Origin: Candidatus Altimarinota bacterium
GTDB lineage: Bacteria; Patescibacteriota; Gracilibacteria; JAUYGZ01
Assembly: GCA_029233985.1 (NCBI GenBank)
Contig: JARGOK010000002.1
Span: 1 to 64,000 of the forward strand
DNA length: 64,000 nt
Direction: 5' to 3'
The position numbers were made by a program, and so were the translations under genes. The notes beneath the pieces are model-generated. The model had not been told where the DNA came from and made no database searches. It saw nothing but the letters and a program-made list of their open reading frames with translations. Shown here in pieces: positions 41,250 to 51,338 of this stretch (positions are counted from its first letter, which is position 1; each line of letters opens with the position of its first letter).

Positions 41250-42893
41250 TTAATTAATACGAGTAGCAAAATCATCTGACACAACATGGAGACCAACACC
41301 TGATGAGACACCCACCAAAACTGCATCTACAGGTTCATCTAATGAGATAGCTATCTCTTGACGTTGCCTCACGCCAGTCAAATCAGCCTGAATATGAAAG
41401 ATCCTGGTATCGCCACTCTTCATCAAAAGCGGTTTACAAACAGATGCATTCGGATCCTCACAGACCTGAAAGGTCACCAGACTATCAAAGGAGTTCGCAA
41501 TCTGTTGAAAAGAAAGAAAACGGTCTCCAGTTGTCTCAAAAAGTGAGTAATTTTCCATATCAGAAGCATTTACCCCTGATACTTTCAGAGTAATGCTTTT
41601 AAAAAAAGCCGCTTCCGCGGCATCCAATTGAAATTCCCATCGAGTAATAGTTCGCCTGGTTCCTGGAAAAATATTTCCAAGCGAAGCATTATTTCTCATC
41701 ATCACAGTACCAATTTTTGACTGTGAAAAAGTTGATAACTTTGCATCATTCAGAGGATCATCAGGTCCATACTCATATGTTTTTTTATTCGTGACAATAC
41801 GTGTAATCAAAAAACGATGCTGTGAAGAAGCAGATGCATTGAGAGAAAGCGAGGCTCTGATCTCAAGCAAACCTTTTCCATTTAATGGAAGGTTTACAAA
41901 AAATTGAACTTCTTGAGTATTTGAATCAATAGATTTTCCTGATGTTACACGTGAAGGAATTACATTGAGCCCACTACCTTCACCATAAAACAAGTAAACC
42001 TGATCAAAATCAGTCTCTACACCTGGTCCTTCACGTTTAAGTGTCACTTCTTTTATAATTTCTTCACCACTGACTTCATACTGTCCAAAAAGAATATTAT
42101 TTGCTCCAGCAGGAATATTTGTCTGATCAAAAGGAATTGAACGAAGAGATAGCTCGTCGGATATGACCTCACTTGTATGAGCCTGGATATCATCTTGTAT
42201 ATCAACTGGAATATCATACTCAGTACTGAGTGGGTCAATAAGTTTTATACCTGCAATAGAAGGAGTACCAGCATTTCCAGCATCTCTCCAAATATCAAAT
42301 GCTAATTCAGCACGTAAAAACTGATATGCTAACGCCATGGCTTCACCAAATGTCAGTGTTTCATCAGCAGCAAATAATCGTCTACCGCCACGAAGTTTTC
42401 CTACAATAACAGCAGCAGAAACTGCTTTTTTTGCATAAGTGCTATACCACGCACCATCTTTGAGGTCGGTCAAAGTACTGCTCGCAGGGAACTCATCGAC
42501 AACATCGTAGATTCTCCCACCAATGGTTACTGCAGTAGCTCTATTCAAGGTATTCATGGCACCAGAAAGAGTTGGGTCACCATTTTCACCAGACAGAATA
42601 CCTTCTTCATATGCAGTATTCACTGCATCTCTCACAAAGTCATCAGTAATATCCATAGCTACTGATTGAGCATTTGAAAATTCACCAATATTTGAGACAC
42701 TCAAGAGTATTTTAATGAATTCCCCCTTGGTAATTTCTGCATCTAATTGACCACAAGTCTCAGAACGTACGGCTTTTTCAGCAGCTAATTTCTGACAATA
42801 AGAAAATGCAAAATGTGAGGAATCAGAAGATCCAAGAGCCATAGCTGGCTGAAAAAAACAAACTATCAAAAGAAGTGCTAGCATTTTTTTCAT
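41250..42893 (-). CDS. SLH-domain surface protein (547 aa)
   Basis: The start MKKMLALLLIVCFF gives a clean signal peptide ending PAMALG; the longer frame start at 42938 overlaps the upstream gene and is unlikely. About three SLH-like repeats fill residues 25-210 (ITKGEFIKILLSV, NTAYEEGILSGENGDP, LNRATAVTIGGRI, LTFGEAMALAYQFL). Then two beta-rich domains follow: one at about 260-370 and a C-terminal one with TRRTITRWEFQLDAAEA. SLH repeats bind secondary cell-wall polymers or the S-layer. It forms an operon with the split SLH gene 6 nt downstream. A paralogous layout suggests duplication. Confidence 0.88.
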   Translation of the reverse strand: MKKMLALLLIVCFFQPAMALGSSDSSHFAFSYCQKLAAEKAVRSETCGQLDAEITKGEFIKILLSVSNIGEFSNAQSVAMDITDDFVRDAVNTAYEEGILSGENGDPTLSGAMNTLNRATAVTIGGRIYDVVDEFPASSTLTDLKDGAWYSTYAKKAVSAAVIVGKLRGGRRLFAADETLTFGEAMALAYQFLRAELAFDIWRDAGNAGTPSIAGIKLIDPLSTEYDIPVDIQDDIQAHTSEVISDELSLRSIPFDQTNIPAGANNILFGQYEVSGEEIIKEVTLKREGPGVETDFDQVYLFYGEGSGLNVIPSRVTSGKSIDSNTQEVQFFVNLPLNGKGLLEIRASLSLNASASSQHRFLITRIVTNKKTYEYGPDDPLNDAKLSTFSQSKIGTVMMRNNASLGNIFPGTRRTITRWEFQLDAAEAAFFKSITLKVSGVNASDMENYSLFETTGDRFLSFQQIANSFDSLVTFQVCEDPNASVCKPLLMKSGDTRIFHIQADLTGVRQRQEIAISLDEPVDAVLVGVSSGVGLHVVSDDFATRIN

Positions 42894-42937
42894 AATCAAA
42901 GGTGCGTAAAGACTAAAACCTGTAAAGGTACTTTCCA

Positions 42938-43474
42938 CTATATCACAAAAACGCGCTGAACAACTTGATCATGCTCATCAGTCGGTAGCCTTGTCAACAC
43001 CTGTTCTGCAAAACAAACTGATGCCGTTTTCCCAACAAACCCGCTCAACATCCGATCGTAAAACCCTTTTCCTCTTCCAAGCCTCAGTCCTTCACGTGTA
43101 AACGCCATACCTGGAACAATGACGAAATCTATTTGATGCAGGCCAACCGACTCCGACTCCTTTGGAAAAGAAACACCAGACGGCAAAGTATTGAGCTCTA
43201 TTGCTTCGGTATAGAGACGATGTTGAGGTGCTTTTGTAGGCATTTTGGGATCAAAAACAGGCACACAGACCTTTTTTCCATTATTCCAAAGCCAGTGTGC
43301 TACAGAAAGCGTGTCAAATTCATCTGGCATAGAAACATACAATGAAACCATCCTCGCTTGGTCCAAGAGTTCTACAAACTCTCCCAATTCCAATACAGAA
43401 CGAGAGCGTTCTTCTCTATTTGGTAGAGAAAGAAGAACAGATTTCATTTTTCTTCGAAGTTCAGATTTTGTCAT
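42938..43474 (-). CDS. 5-formyltetrahydrofolate cyclo-ligase
   Basis: The 178-residue protein has an N-terminal KSELRRKMKSVLLSLPNREE, the middle VSLYVSMPDEFDT, and the family signature PGMAFTREGLRLGRGKGFYDRML, whose GRGxGFYD binds ATP and folate. It converts 5-formyl-THF to methenyl-THF, recycling folate alongside SHMT. It starts 2 nt after the dnaX stop on the same strand, suggesting cotranscription. Confidence 0.94.
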   Translation of the reverse strand: MTKSELRRKMKSVLLSLPNREERSRSVLELGEFVELLDQARMVSLYVSMPDEFDTLSVAHWLWNNGKKVCVPVFDPKMPTKAPQHRLYTEAIELNTLPSGVSFPKESESVGLHQIDFVIVPGMAFTREGLRLGRGKGFYDRMLSGFVGKTASVCFAEQVLTRLPTDEHDQVVQRVFVI

Positions 43475-43476
43475 GA

Positions 43477-44937
43477 CTAAAAAACAGATTCTAAATCAGA
43501 TGAGCTTACCCCTTCAGGAAGTGGAGCAGCACCTTCTTCAACTTTCAAAGTAGCCTTTGGATCTATCACTTGTCGTAATATACCCAAAAGATAAGAATAC
43601 GTGTCTTGCTCCATCAGTTTGTTTTTTTCAAAACCTGACCGTGTCTTAATCATCAATGTCTTGTCTGAATAGCTCAAGTCTGAAAACTTCAATAAGCTTC
43701 TCAATGAAGCTTGCTTGACCTCTGCAAAGAAAACCTTTTTGTCAAAACTACCTGTATTCTCAATCGTATTTTCTACAGACGGCTCTATTTGAGACTCAAT
43801 AGGTGCAACATCATCTCTATTTGTATTATTTGTATTATCTTTATTATCAATTTTTTCATCAACCATCTGAGTACTGGCGACTTCAGTTTTCTCCTTAAGC
43901 GGAGCAGTTGATACTGGCTGAGAAACAGGTACTATATCACGTTCAATACATGAATAAACCGCTAATTCTAAAGGCATTTGAGAGATAACTGGAGATTTTA
44001 GCTGCTCGTGAGCATGCAAAAAAGCATCAATATACTTCAAGATTTGTGGACATGTCTGAGCAGAAGAAGCTAACAAGAGTTCTCTGAGATGAACAAGGAT
44101 ATCCTGACAGTATTCGGATAAATCATGTCCCTGATCATGAACATTCTTTATACATTCAAGTGATGTTTTCAAATCTTGCTCAAACAACGCCTTTACAAAT
44201 TCTTGTACTACTCCGGCCTGAGAAAGTCCCAATGTCTCTCGTACTTGATCAGCTGAAAAATCACCCAATCCGATTACTTGCTCGAGTAAACTAAGTCCAT
44301 CTCGAAAACTTCCTCGTGCATGAGCTGATAACAATTCAAGAGCTTCATCAGCGGGCTTCACTTTTTCTAACTCACAAACTCCAGAAATAACTGTCTTCAA
44401 TAAAACTTCATCAGCCAAATGAAAATCAAAGCGCTGACACCGAGACCGAATTGTTTCCAGTACTTTATGGGACTCTGTAGTAGCCAAAATAAAATACACA
44501 TGATCGGGAGGTTCTTCCACAATCTTCAAAAGAGCATTAAAAGCACTCTTCGAAAGCATGTGAACCTCATCAATGATATAAACCTTATTCTTTGCCCTTG
44601 TCGGCATAAACCTTGCTTTTTCTACCAAATCTCTCGCATCATCTACGAGTCCGTGACTTGCAGCATCGATCTCAATAAGGTCAGTCAATTGATCATTCAA
44701 TGCTTCCTGGCACAACGAACACTCATTACATGGAGCCTTCTCTTTATCTGATTCACAATTCAAAGCACGTGCTAAAATACGAGCACTAGAAGTCTTTCCT
44801 GTACCACGAGGCCCAGTAAATAAATACGCATGTGAGACACGATCTTGCTTCAAAGCGTTTTGAAGTACTTCTTTGACATGATCCTGACCTTTAAGGTCTT
44901 CAAAATTTTGTGGACGGTATTTTCTATAGAGACTCAT
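43477..44937 (-). CDS. dnaX: DNA polymerase III subunit gamma/tau
   Basis: The 486-residue clamp-loader ATPase has YRPQNFEDLKGQDHV, Walker A GPRGTGKT (42-49), a zinc module with Cys61, Cys70, Cys73 and Cys76, Walker B YIIDEVHMLS, the sensor region ILATTESHKVLETIRSRCQRF with the SRC motif, and a Gly-poor C-terminal tau-like tail from about 360. The tail has an acidic, Asn/Thr-rich linker before the final folded part. I see no A-rich frameshift signal of the E. coli kind. It loads the sliding clamp. SRP RNA, often near dnaX, is not found upstream. Confidence 0.97.
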   Translation of the reverse strand: MSLYRKYRPQNFEDLKGQDHVKEVLQNALKQDRVSHAYLFTGPRGTGKTSSARILARALNCESDKEKAPCNECSLCQEALNDQLTDLIEIDAASHGLVDDARDLVEKARFMPTRAKNKVYIIDEVHMLSKSAFNALLKIVEEPPDHVYFILATTESHKVLETIRSRCQRFDFHLADEVLLKTVISGVCELEKVKPADEALELLSAHARGSFRDGLSLLEQVIGLGDFSADQVRETLGLSQAGVVQEFVKALFEQDLKTSLECIKNVHDQGHDLSEYCQDILVHLRELLLASSAQTCPQILKYIDAFLHAHEQLKSPVISQMPLELAVYSCIERDIVPVSQPVSTAPLKEKTEVASTQMVDEKIDNKDNTNNTNRDDVAPIESQIEPSVENTIENTGSFDKKVFFAEVKQASLRSLLKFSDLSYSDKTLMIKTRSGFEKNKLMEQDTYSYLLGILRQVIDPKATLKVEEGAAPLPEGVSSSDLESVF

Positions 44938-45140
44938 AGATGATTTTATTTAGCATTCTAAAAGTAGCGGAAGGGAGTGAGTGGAACAAGGATTTGTAAA
45001 AATATATACATCAAGAGAGGCATCATTTCACCCTAACCTGTCGTATAAAGGAAAGCACTTGAGTATTAAGAAAGAAATTCCTCTGTGCCGCCATTCGATC
45101 TAAACTCACGGTCTATGACTACGTTCCATTCGAAATAAAA
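44938..45140. repeat. Intergenic DNA upstream of dnaX with repeat relic
   Basis: No gene. Near 45064-45136 the sequence has AAATTCCTCTGTGCCGCC and CGTTCCATTCGAAATAAA, recalling the relics near 57.7 kb and 8.6 kb. Dissimilar enough that the match is only suggestive. Confidence 0.35.
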
Positions 45141-45181
45141 AAATGAAGGCGGGGTTTATGATCCCCGCCTTCATTTTTTTT
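45141..45181 (-). terminator. Terminator after comM
   Basis: AAATGAAGGCGGGG (45141-45154) pairs with CCCCGCCTTCATTT (45163-45176), 14 bp, with T runs on both strands. Positioned 6 nt after the comM stop on the minus strand. Confidence 0.9.
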
Positions 45182-45186
45182 AATCC

Positions 45187-46722
45187 CTACTTCCCCCCAT
45201 CATGGCGATATTGCAATGCTTCACACAAATGATCCTTTGAAACTTTCTCAGATCCTTCCAAGTCAGCCACAGTCCGAGCAACCTTCAGTACTCGATGATA
45301 TCCTCTTGCAGATAAATGATGCACTCTCATCGCAATTTCTAAGACCTCTTGTGCATCAGGCTCTAGAGTACAAAACTGTGCAATATGCTTCGGACTCATT
45401 TCAGAATTGATATGAAGATCTTTTCCTTTAAATCGTACGGTTTGTTTTTCACGTGCCTTCAGAACTCTCTTTAAAACATTTTCAGAAGTCTCAGCTTCAT
45501 CTTCAGAACTCAGGTCATCGTACTTTACCGGTGAAACAGAGCAATATAAATCTATTCGATCCATCAATGGCCCACTCAGCTTTGATTTGTATCGTGAAAT
45601 CACATTAGGGGTACAAGAACACTCTCTTTGAGAATTTGGAACATTATAATACCCACAAGGACAAGGATTCATCGCTCCACACAAAAGAAACTGAGCAGGG
45701 TAAGTAAGAGATCCAGAAGTTCTACTAATAGTGATTTGGCGATCTTCCATAGGCTGACGGAGAAGATCAAGGACATGAGATGGGAATTCCGACATTTCAT
45801 CGACAAAAAGAACACCTCTATGCGCCAACGATATCTCTCCAGGCATCGGAATTCTCCCACCTCCTACCAATGAAGCACCTGAGGCCGTATGATGAATAAT
45901 ACGAAACGGTCTCTGTCTCATCAAGTAATCATCTTTCGGCAACAAGCCAGCTAGGGAGTACACCTTTGTCACTTCCAAAGACTCGTCCAGGGTCAATGGA
46001 GGCAATATCCCACGAAAAGCCTTCGCAAGAAGAGATTTTCCAGACCCCGGTGAGCCATTCATCAAAATATTATGACCACCAGCTGCCGCAATTTCTAGTG
46101 CTCGTTTTGCAAAAGCCTGACCTTTAATGACTTTCATATCAACAACAGCAAGCTGAGAAATATTCTCAAGTTCCTTCATTCGTTCAACAGTTTTTTCTTC
46201 CAAGTTTTCAAAACCGCAGAGATGATTTATCACATCTTTCAAAGTCTCAACACCATATACGGTCACATTCTCAATCATGGCAGCTTCAGCAGCATTCACA
46301 AGAGGGACAAAGACCGTTTGAATCCCCTTATCTTTTGCTTCTGCAACCATACCCAAAACACCATCCACATGCCGAAGAGATCCATCCAGTGCCAACTCTC
46401 CAAAAAACGCCATATTTTTTAAGTCAGGAAGTATCAGTGATTCTCCCAAAGCGACCAACCCAAGAGCAATCGGGAGATCAAAACAAGGACCAGATTTATG
46501 AATATCAGCTGGAGCCAAATTCACCACAACTTTTCCACGAGGAAATCGAAATCCACTATTTTTAATAGCAGCTCGAACTCTTTCTCGACTTTCTTGTACT
46601 GCCGTATCACCCAGTCCAACAACTACAAAACCGGGATTAGAACGATAATTTTCAACCTCAACACTGATCAAGTCAGCTTGAAGGCCTCGCGAAGCAAGGG
46701 AGTAGACCACAGAATTCATCAC
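45187..46722 (-). CDS. comM: YifB/ComM-family Mg-chelatase-like AAA ATPase
   Basis: At 511 residues it is full length. An N-terminal Lon-like ribosomal S5-fold domain (VEVENYRSNPGFVVVGLGDTAVQESRERVRAAI) precedes the AAA core with Walker A NGSPGSGKSLLA, FRIIHHTASGASLVGGG, HRGVLFVDEMSEF and the zinc-like cluster CGAMNPCPCGYY..CSC. The C-terminal ARGYHRVLKVARTVADLEGS region is typical. ComM is a helicase that promotes branch migration during natural transformation in other bacteria. No other competence gene is in this window. A terminator follows. Confidence 0.95.
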   Translation of the reverse strand: MMNSVVYSLASRGLQADLISVEVENYRSNPGFVVVGLGDTAVQESRERVRAAIKNSGFRFPRGKVVVNLAPADIHKSGPCFDLPIALGLVALGESLILPDLKNMAFFGELALDGSLRHVDGVLGMVAEAKDKGIQTVFVPLVNAAEAAMIENVTVYGVETLKDVINHLCGFENLEEKTVERMKELENISQLAVVDMKVIKGQAFAKRALEIAAAGGHNILMNGSPGSGKSLLAKAFRGILPPLTLDESLEVTKVYSLAGLLPKDDYLMRQRPFRIIHHTASGASLVGGGRIPMPGEISLAHRGVLFVDEMSEFPSHVLDLLRQPMEDRQITISRTSGSLTYPAQFLLCGAMNPCPCGYYNVPNSQRECSCTPNVISRYKSKLSGPLMDRIDLYCSVSPVKYDDLSSEDEAETSENVLKRVLKAREKQTVRFKGKDLHINSEMSPKHIAQFCTLEPDAQEVLEIAMRVHHLSARGYHRVLKVARTVADLEGSEKVSKDHLCEALQYRHDGGK

Positions 46723-46854
46723 ATAAAGCTAAAGAATAAGTATATGTATTATTGTACATACTATTTACATATTCAAATAGACCTTCTAGACAAACAAATA
46801 ATCCATATCCTGAATATCCTTTCAACAACAGAAGTTTTGCAATCTTTTCCTATG

Positions 46855-47973
46855 CTAACCCCAAATCAATCTCATGATGTCTTTGTAAGTAATCACAAAG
46901 ATCAAAGAGATCAAAAGCAGAAACCCAAACGCATGAATTCGAGCTTCCCACTCTGAATTGGGACGTTTTCCAGTTACCGCTTCAAAAAATATTGAGATAA
47001 ATCTTCCTCCATCGAGAGCAGGAATCGGAAGCACATTGATAGCTCCAAGAGATATCGAAAGAAGTACAATAAGCCGTATCAGATCATCAAAACCTTTTTG
47101 TGCAGCCTGGTGAGTCAACTGGGCAATTCCAACAGGACCAGAAACTTGATCTGAAACCGAAGCACTTGTCACCAACGTAAAAAGAACATTACCAAACATC
47201 TTCATCGTATACCAAGAAAGTCGTGCTGTATCTCGTGCTGCCAACACAACTGATTCTTGAAGAGGAATTGGGTTTATTTCAAGAATCTCTGGATAATCAC
47301 CAATTTCTATTCCCAAGGTTCCCTTATCACTGACACTCAACTCCAGATCGACTACTTCTTCACCTCTAAGTACTTCTACCAAAACGGTTTGTGATACTTT
47401 TTGTTGCACTGTTTCAATCACTTCCTTACTAGTAGAGACTTTATTGCCATCTACCATGACCAAAAAATCACCCACCATCATTCCTTCCTCATCTGCCATT
47501 GAAGTATCTGTAAAGCTCTTTATAAGAACCAAGTCCTCAGTGACCAAAACTCCACTATCTTTGTATTCCATCAAGTCTTCTTGAGAAAGCACAAAAGGAC
47601 CAGCTCCAGAAGTCATTAGATAAACCAATAATACGTAGCCCAGTAAGAAATTCATGATAACTCCACCAAGAATAATAATGGTTCTTTGTGGAATACTTTT
47701 ACTCGAAAAACTCCCTTCTTTTCCTCTTAATGAATCATCATTACTGTCTTCACCATACATTCTCACAAAACCTCCAAAGGGAATCCAATTCAAACTAAAC
47801 AAGGTCCCCTTTTTGTCTTTCCAAAGTCCCTTTGCACGTGGAGGTAATCCCAAACCAAATTCTTCAACCTTTACACCACACTTTCTTGCGGCATAAAAGT
47901 GTCCAAACTCATGAATAAGAATGAGCAAAGAAAAAATAAAAAGAAAGGCAACAATACTAATAAATACTGACAT
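46855..47973 (-). CDS. rseP: RseP-type site-2 metalloprotease
   Basis: The 372-residue polytopic protein has the zinc motif HEFGH (21-25) in the first helix with YAARKCGVKVEEFGLGLPPR, a PDZ domain (about 160-230, SMADEEGMMVGDFLVMVDG), and the third zinc ligand region INVLPIPALDGGRFI. It is an intramembrane protease that cleaves membrane-spanning segments, for example of anti-sigma factors or signal-peptide remnants. It could act on anti-sigma-like proteins such as the one at 62222, but this is only a guess. It stands alone between comM and frr. Confidence 0.95.
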   Translation of the reverse strand: MSVFISIVAFLFIFSLLILIHEFGHFYAARKCGVKVEEFGLGLPPRAKGLWKDKKGTLFSLNWIPFGGFVRMYGEDSNDDSLRGKEGSFSSKSIPQRTIIILGGVIMNFLLGYVLLVYLMTSGAGPFVLSQEDLMEYKDSGVLVTEDLVLIKSFTDTSMADEEGMMVGDFLVMVDGNKVSTSKEVIETVQQKVSQTVLVEVLRGEEVVDLELSVSDKGTLGIEIGDYPEILEINPIPLQESVVLAARDTARLSWYTMKMFGNVLFTLVTSASVSDQVSGPVGIAQLTHQAAQKGFDDLIRLIVLLSISLGAINVLPIPALDGGRFISIFFEAVTGKRPNSEWEARIHAFGFLLLISLIFVITYKDIMRLIWG

Positions 47974-48101
47974 GAAATAGGTGGTTAGGACTTAGGGAAT
48001 AGTTTTTAACTGGCAAATAATCGTATATTTGTCTTCAAAGAATTCATATTGCTCAGAAACACACACAAGAGTCTATGAAATTCGGATCACATGCATACTC
48101 A

Positions 48102-48653
48102 CTATATTGTCATAATATCTTTTTCTTTGATCTTCAAATGCTCTTCAACATTTTTATTAGCTGCATCGACTTTTTCCTGAAGTTCACCCTCCATAGCCTT
48201 TCCCTCATCTTCAGAAATTTCTTTGTCTGATACTTGGTTTTTGATATGTTTTTGCAAATCATGTCGTGCATTTCGTATAGAAATTTTGGATTCTTCTGCT
48301 TTTTGATGAGCTACTTTTACCAGTTCTTTTCGACGATCCTCAGTAGCTTGTGGGAGCTTAATCCAAATAGACGTTCCATCATTCGTCGGATTAAATCCCA
48401 TATCTGTACGGTCTCGAATAGCTTTTTCTACATCAGCCAATACAGCTTTATCCCAAGGATTAATCAAAATGGTCCCAGGGTCAGGTGTAGAGATAGCAGC
48501 TACATTTTTCATAGGTTGTTCTTGTCCGTATGCTTTCACAAGCATTTCGTCTACCATTGAGGTACTTGCTCTTCCTGCACTAATCTTGGAAAATTCAACG
48601 GTCAAATGCTTAATCGCTTCATCAAGCATTTTTTCTACTGTTTGTAAGTCCAT
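48102..48653 (-). CDS. frr: Ribosome recycling factor
   Basis: The 183-residue product starts MDLQTVEKMLDEAIKHL and has ISAGRASTSMVDEMLV (compare RTGRAxPxLLD), YGQEQPMKNVAAIS, INPWDKAVLADVEKAI, GTSIWIKLPQATEDRRKELVK and a C-terminal helical arm. It splits post-termination ribosomes with EF-G. In-frame starts further upstream (48776) add hydrophobic residues outside the family, so ATG 48653 is chosen. A 155-nt gap separates it from metK. Confidence 0.96.
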   Translation of the reverse strand: MDLQTVEKMLDEAIKHLTVEFSKISAGRASTSMVDEMLVKAYGQEQPMKNVAAISTPDPGTILINPWDKAVLADVEKAIRDRTDMGFNPTNDGTSIWIKLPQATEDRRKELVKVAHQKAEESKISIRNARHDLQKHIKNQVSDKEISEDEGKAMEGELQEKVDAANKNVEEHLKIKEKDIMTI

Positions 48654-48808
48654 AAAAATCATTAAAAATACATCGCAAAAAGTATAGCGTGTTTGACGAA
48701 AGAATGGGAAAAAGAAAGTCGCGATGACTCGACGAATGAAAAAAAGGTGGTTAAACAAGAAATTTAAACTCCACATAAAGAATTTCTATTCTCATACACA
48801 GGCCTCTT

Positions 48809-49975
48809 TTATTGAGAACACTCTTCCACAGCAACTCTCAATTCATCTACCTTTTTCATTTGTTCCCAAGGAAACTCAGCTCTCCCAAAATGACCATAGC
48901 TAGCAGTAGCAGCATAAATTGGACGAAGAAGATCAAGTTCTTTGATAATTCCAGCAGGAGTCATGTCAAAAGTTTTTCGAATTGCTGCTTCTAAAACATG
49001 GTGATCTACATTTCCAGTCCCAAAAGCATCAACATGAATAGAAACAGGTTCAGGGAATCCAATAGCATAAGATAACTGAATCTCACATTTATTCGCATAC
49101 CCTGCAGCAACAATATGCTTTGCAATATAACGAGCCATATACGCACCAGATCGGTCCTGCTTATTAGGAACTTTCCCAGAAAACGCGCCTCCACCATGTC
49201 TACCCATTCCACCATAGGTGTCCACTATTATTTTTCGACCAGTCAGTCCGGTATCGACATGTGGACCACCTTTGATAAACACACCAGTTTCATTAATTAA
49301 AAATCTTGTGTTTTCATCAATGTATTCAAAACATACTGGTTTAATAACTTTTTCAATAATATGAATTCTCAGGTCTGCAGGCTTTATTTCAGCATGATGC
49401 TGCGCAGCAATAACAACTGTATCTACCCGTAGAGGCTTTCCATCTTCAGAATACTCAATAGTCACCTGACTCTTTCCATCAGGACGCAAAAAATCACATT
49501 CTCCAGATTTCCTCACCTCAGCAAGCTTTCGAGTCAACCCATGAGCCAACATAATTGGTAGTGGCATGAGCTCTGGTGTTTCATCACAAGCAAATCCAAA
49601 CATCATTCCCTGATCCCCAGCACCATGGGCTTTATGGTCACCTTGATCATGTTTTTCGCCTTGGGAAATTTCCGAACTCTGTTCATCAATAACATTCATT
49701 ACGGAACAACTCTGCCAATCGATCCCATATTCTGGCTTGGTATATCCAATGTTTTTCAAAACACTTCGAACAATTTTTGTAATATCGACATACGTAGAAG
49801 TCGTGATCTCACCACCTACCACGACCATTCCTGTAGTAGTAAACACTTCACAACAACAAGCACCAGTTGGATCATCTCTTAAAACAGCGTCCAGTACTGC
49901 ATCAGAGATCTGATCACAGATTTTATCTGGATGACCTTCAGTGACGGATTCAGATGTAAAAAAATAATGAGCCAT
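48809..49975 (-). CDS. metK: S-adenosylmethionine synthase
   Basis: The 388-residue protein has [21 protein letters not shown] (substrate-binding start), [51 protein letters not shown] and [15 protein letters not shown], all MetK signatures. It makes SAM from methionine and ATP for methyltransferases such as RsmH, RsmA and TlyA in this window. The leader upstream (about 90 nt from a TATACT -10 near 50060) shows no SAM riboswitch I recognise. Confidence 0.98.
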   Translation of the reverse strand: MAHYFFTSESVTEGHPDKICDQISDAVLDAVLRDDPTGACCCEVFTTTGMVVVGGEITTSTYVDITKIVRSVLKNIGYTKPEYGIDWQSCSVMNVIDEQSSEISQGEKHDQGDHKAHGAGDQGMMFGFACDETPELMPLPIMLAHGLTRKLAEVRKSGECDFLRPDGKSQVTIEYSEDGKPLRVDTVVIAAQHHAEIKPADLRIHIIEKVIKPVCFEYIDENTRFLINETGVFIKGGPHVDTGLTGRKIIVDTYGGMGRHGGGAFSGKVPNKQDRSGAYMARYIAKHIVAAGYANKCEIQLSYAIGFPEPVSIHVDAFGTGNVDHHVLEAAIRKTFDMTPAGIIKELDLLRPIYAATASYGHFGRAEFPWEQMKKVDELRVAVEECSQ

Positions 49976-50123
49976 TTAAAAAGTGATTACAAGAAAGGTT
50001 GGTGAAAGTGTATCGTGACGAAACAAAATGTGGCTGTTCCAAATTAACCACAGGATGTAGTATAGCAGAGAATAAGGCGTTTGTCGCAACAAATCTTAAT
50101 AAAACCAATAATTCAGTATCTCT

Positions 50124-51290
50124 ATGAAAGCAAACATTTGGAAACTCTATATCCTTCGATTTCTCACATGGTTCATGGTGATGATTCCTGTTTTTATCCT
50201 TTTTCTCCAAAAAAATGGACTCTCTTTCCAGGAAATCTTCATTCTGCAGGCATTTTTTTCATTTTGGATTGTTGTATGGGAAATTCCATCTGGATATCTA
50301 TCAGACAAATGGAGTAGAAAAAACACGATAGTTCTAGGGACAGTCTTTATGAGTATTGGGTACATGATCTACACGCAGTCATATGGATTTGGATGGTTTC
50401 TCTTTGCTGAATTCTTTGTTGCACTCGGAGCGAGCTGTATTTCAGGGTCAGACTCAGCTCTTCTCTACGACTCACTGCAGCAAATCAATAAGGGAGAAGA
50501 CTATCGCAAGATCGAAGCAAAATCACACTCTATTTCATCATTTTCAGAAGGGATGGCTAGCTTGTGCTCTAGTATTGTCGTAATGATCAGCCTGAGAGCC
50601 ACCGTATACGCCCAAGCTGCTGTGATTGCGCTCTCAATACCGATTGCCCTGAGCTTAGTCGAACCCACTTCACACAAGGCAAGCTCAGCGGAAACAGGTT
50701 GGAAGGATATCATGAATATCGTAAAACATTCTCTTCATGACCAGAAAGAAATCAAATGGCTCATACTATACGGAAGTCTAATAGGTGCATCGACATTTTC
50801 AATGGTCTGGTTTATTCAACCATCACTCGAACAGGCTAATATCCCTGTCGCATGGTTTGGAATCATATGGGCACTGCTTCAGTTTTCGATTTCCATATTT
50901 GCCCTTCTCTCCGACAAATATGAGAAAACACTGGGAAGAAAATGGTCGCTTATATCGCTTTTGACAATTGTTTGTGGATCATATTTTCTTTTGGGAGTGA
51001 GTGGAGGAATACTGGGATTATTTTTCTTTTTCCCTTATTACTTTGTTAGAGGAGTCAAAGAACCCATTTTCAAAGACTATATCAATAAACTCGTCCCTTC
51101 CGAAATGAGGTCTACAGTTCTCTCAGTGAAAAGCATGATGATGAGGATCATTTTTGTAATATTAGGACCAATCATCGGTATGATGACTGATATATACGAT
51201 TTTCAAACCGCGTATCTTTTTGCTGGTATTGCATTCGGAACATTAGGTGTTGTTTGCTTGATTGGGCTCGAGAGAAACAAAGCGTTATAG
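50124..51290 (+). CDS. MFS-family transporter
   Basis: The 388-residue protein has about 12 hydrophobic helices. The MFS motif A between helices 2 and 3 reads GYLSDKWSRKNTIVLGT, and there is a second-half counterpart LSDKYEKTLGRKWSLI. The first helix begins WKLYILRFLTWFMV. It is probably a drug/proton or metabolite antiporter; substrate unknown. It is divergent from metK, sharing a 148-nt intergenic region. The next gene's promoter -35 starts right after its stop. Confidence 0.9.
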   Translation: MKANIWKLYILRFLTWFMVMIPVFILFLQKNGLSFQEIFILQAFFSFWIVVWEIPSGYLSDKWSRKNTIVLGTVFMSIGYMIYTQSYGFGWFLFAEFFVALGASCISGSDSALLYDSLQQINKGEDYRKIEAKSHSISSFSEGMASLCSSIVVMISLRATVYAQAAVIALSIPIALSLVEPTSHKASSAETGWKDIMNIVKHSLHDQKEIKWLILYGSLIGASTFSMVWFIQPSLEQANIPVAWFGIIWALLQFSISIFALLSDKYEKTLGRKWSLISLLTIVCGSYFLLGVSGGILGLFFFFPYYFVRGVKEPIFKDYINKLVPSEMRSTVLSVKSMMMRIIFVILGPIIGMMTDIYDFQTAYLFAGIAFGTLGVVCLIGLERNKAL

Positions 51291-51318
51291 TTGACATTTG
51301 GCAAAAAGAAGCTAAAAT
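51291..51318 (+). promoter_or_regulatory. Promoter between the MFS gene and the helical protein
   Basis: TTGACA (51291-51296) directly after the MFS stop, 16-nt spacer, TAAAAT (51313-51318); transcript start near 51325. Confidence 0.75.
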
Positions 51319-51338
51319 GGTGCACTATAAGAAACCAT

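Noticed and set aside
44938-45186. SRP RNA upstream of dnaX
   Set aside because: The conserved SRP Alu/S-domain motifs are not present; only a terminator and a repeat relic are seen.
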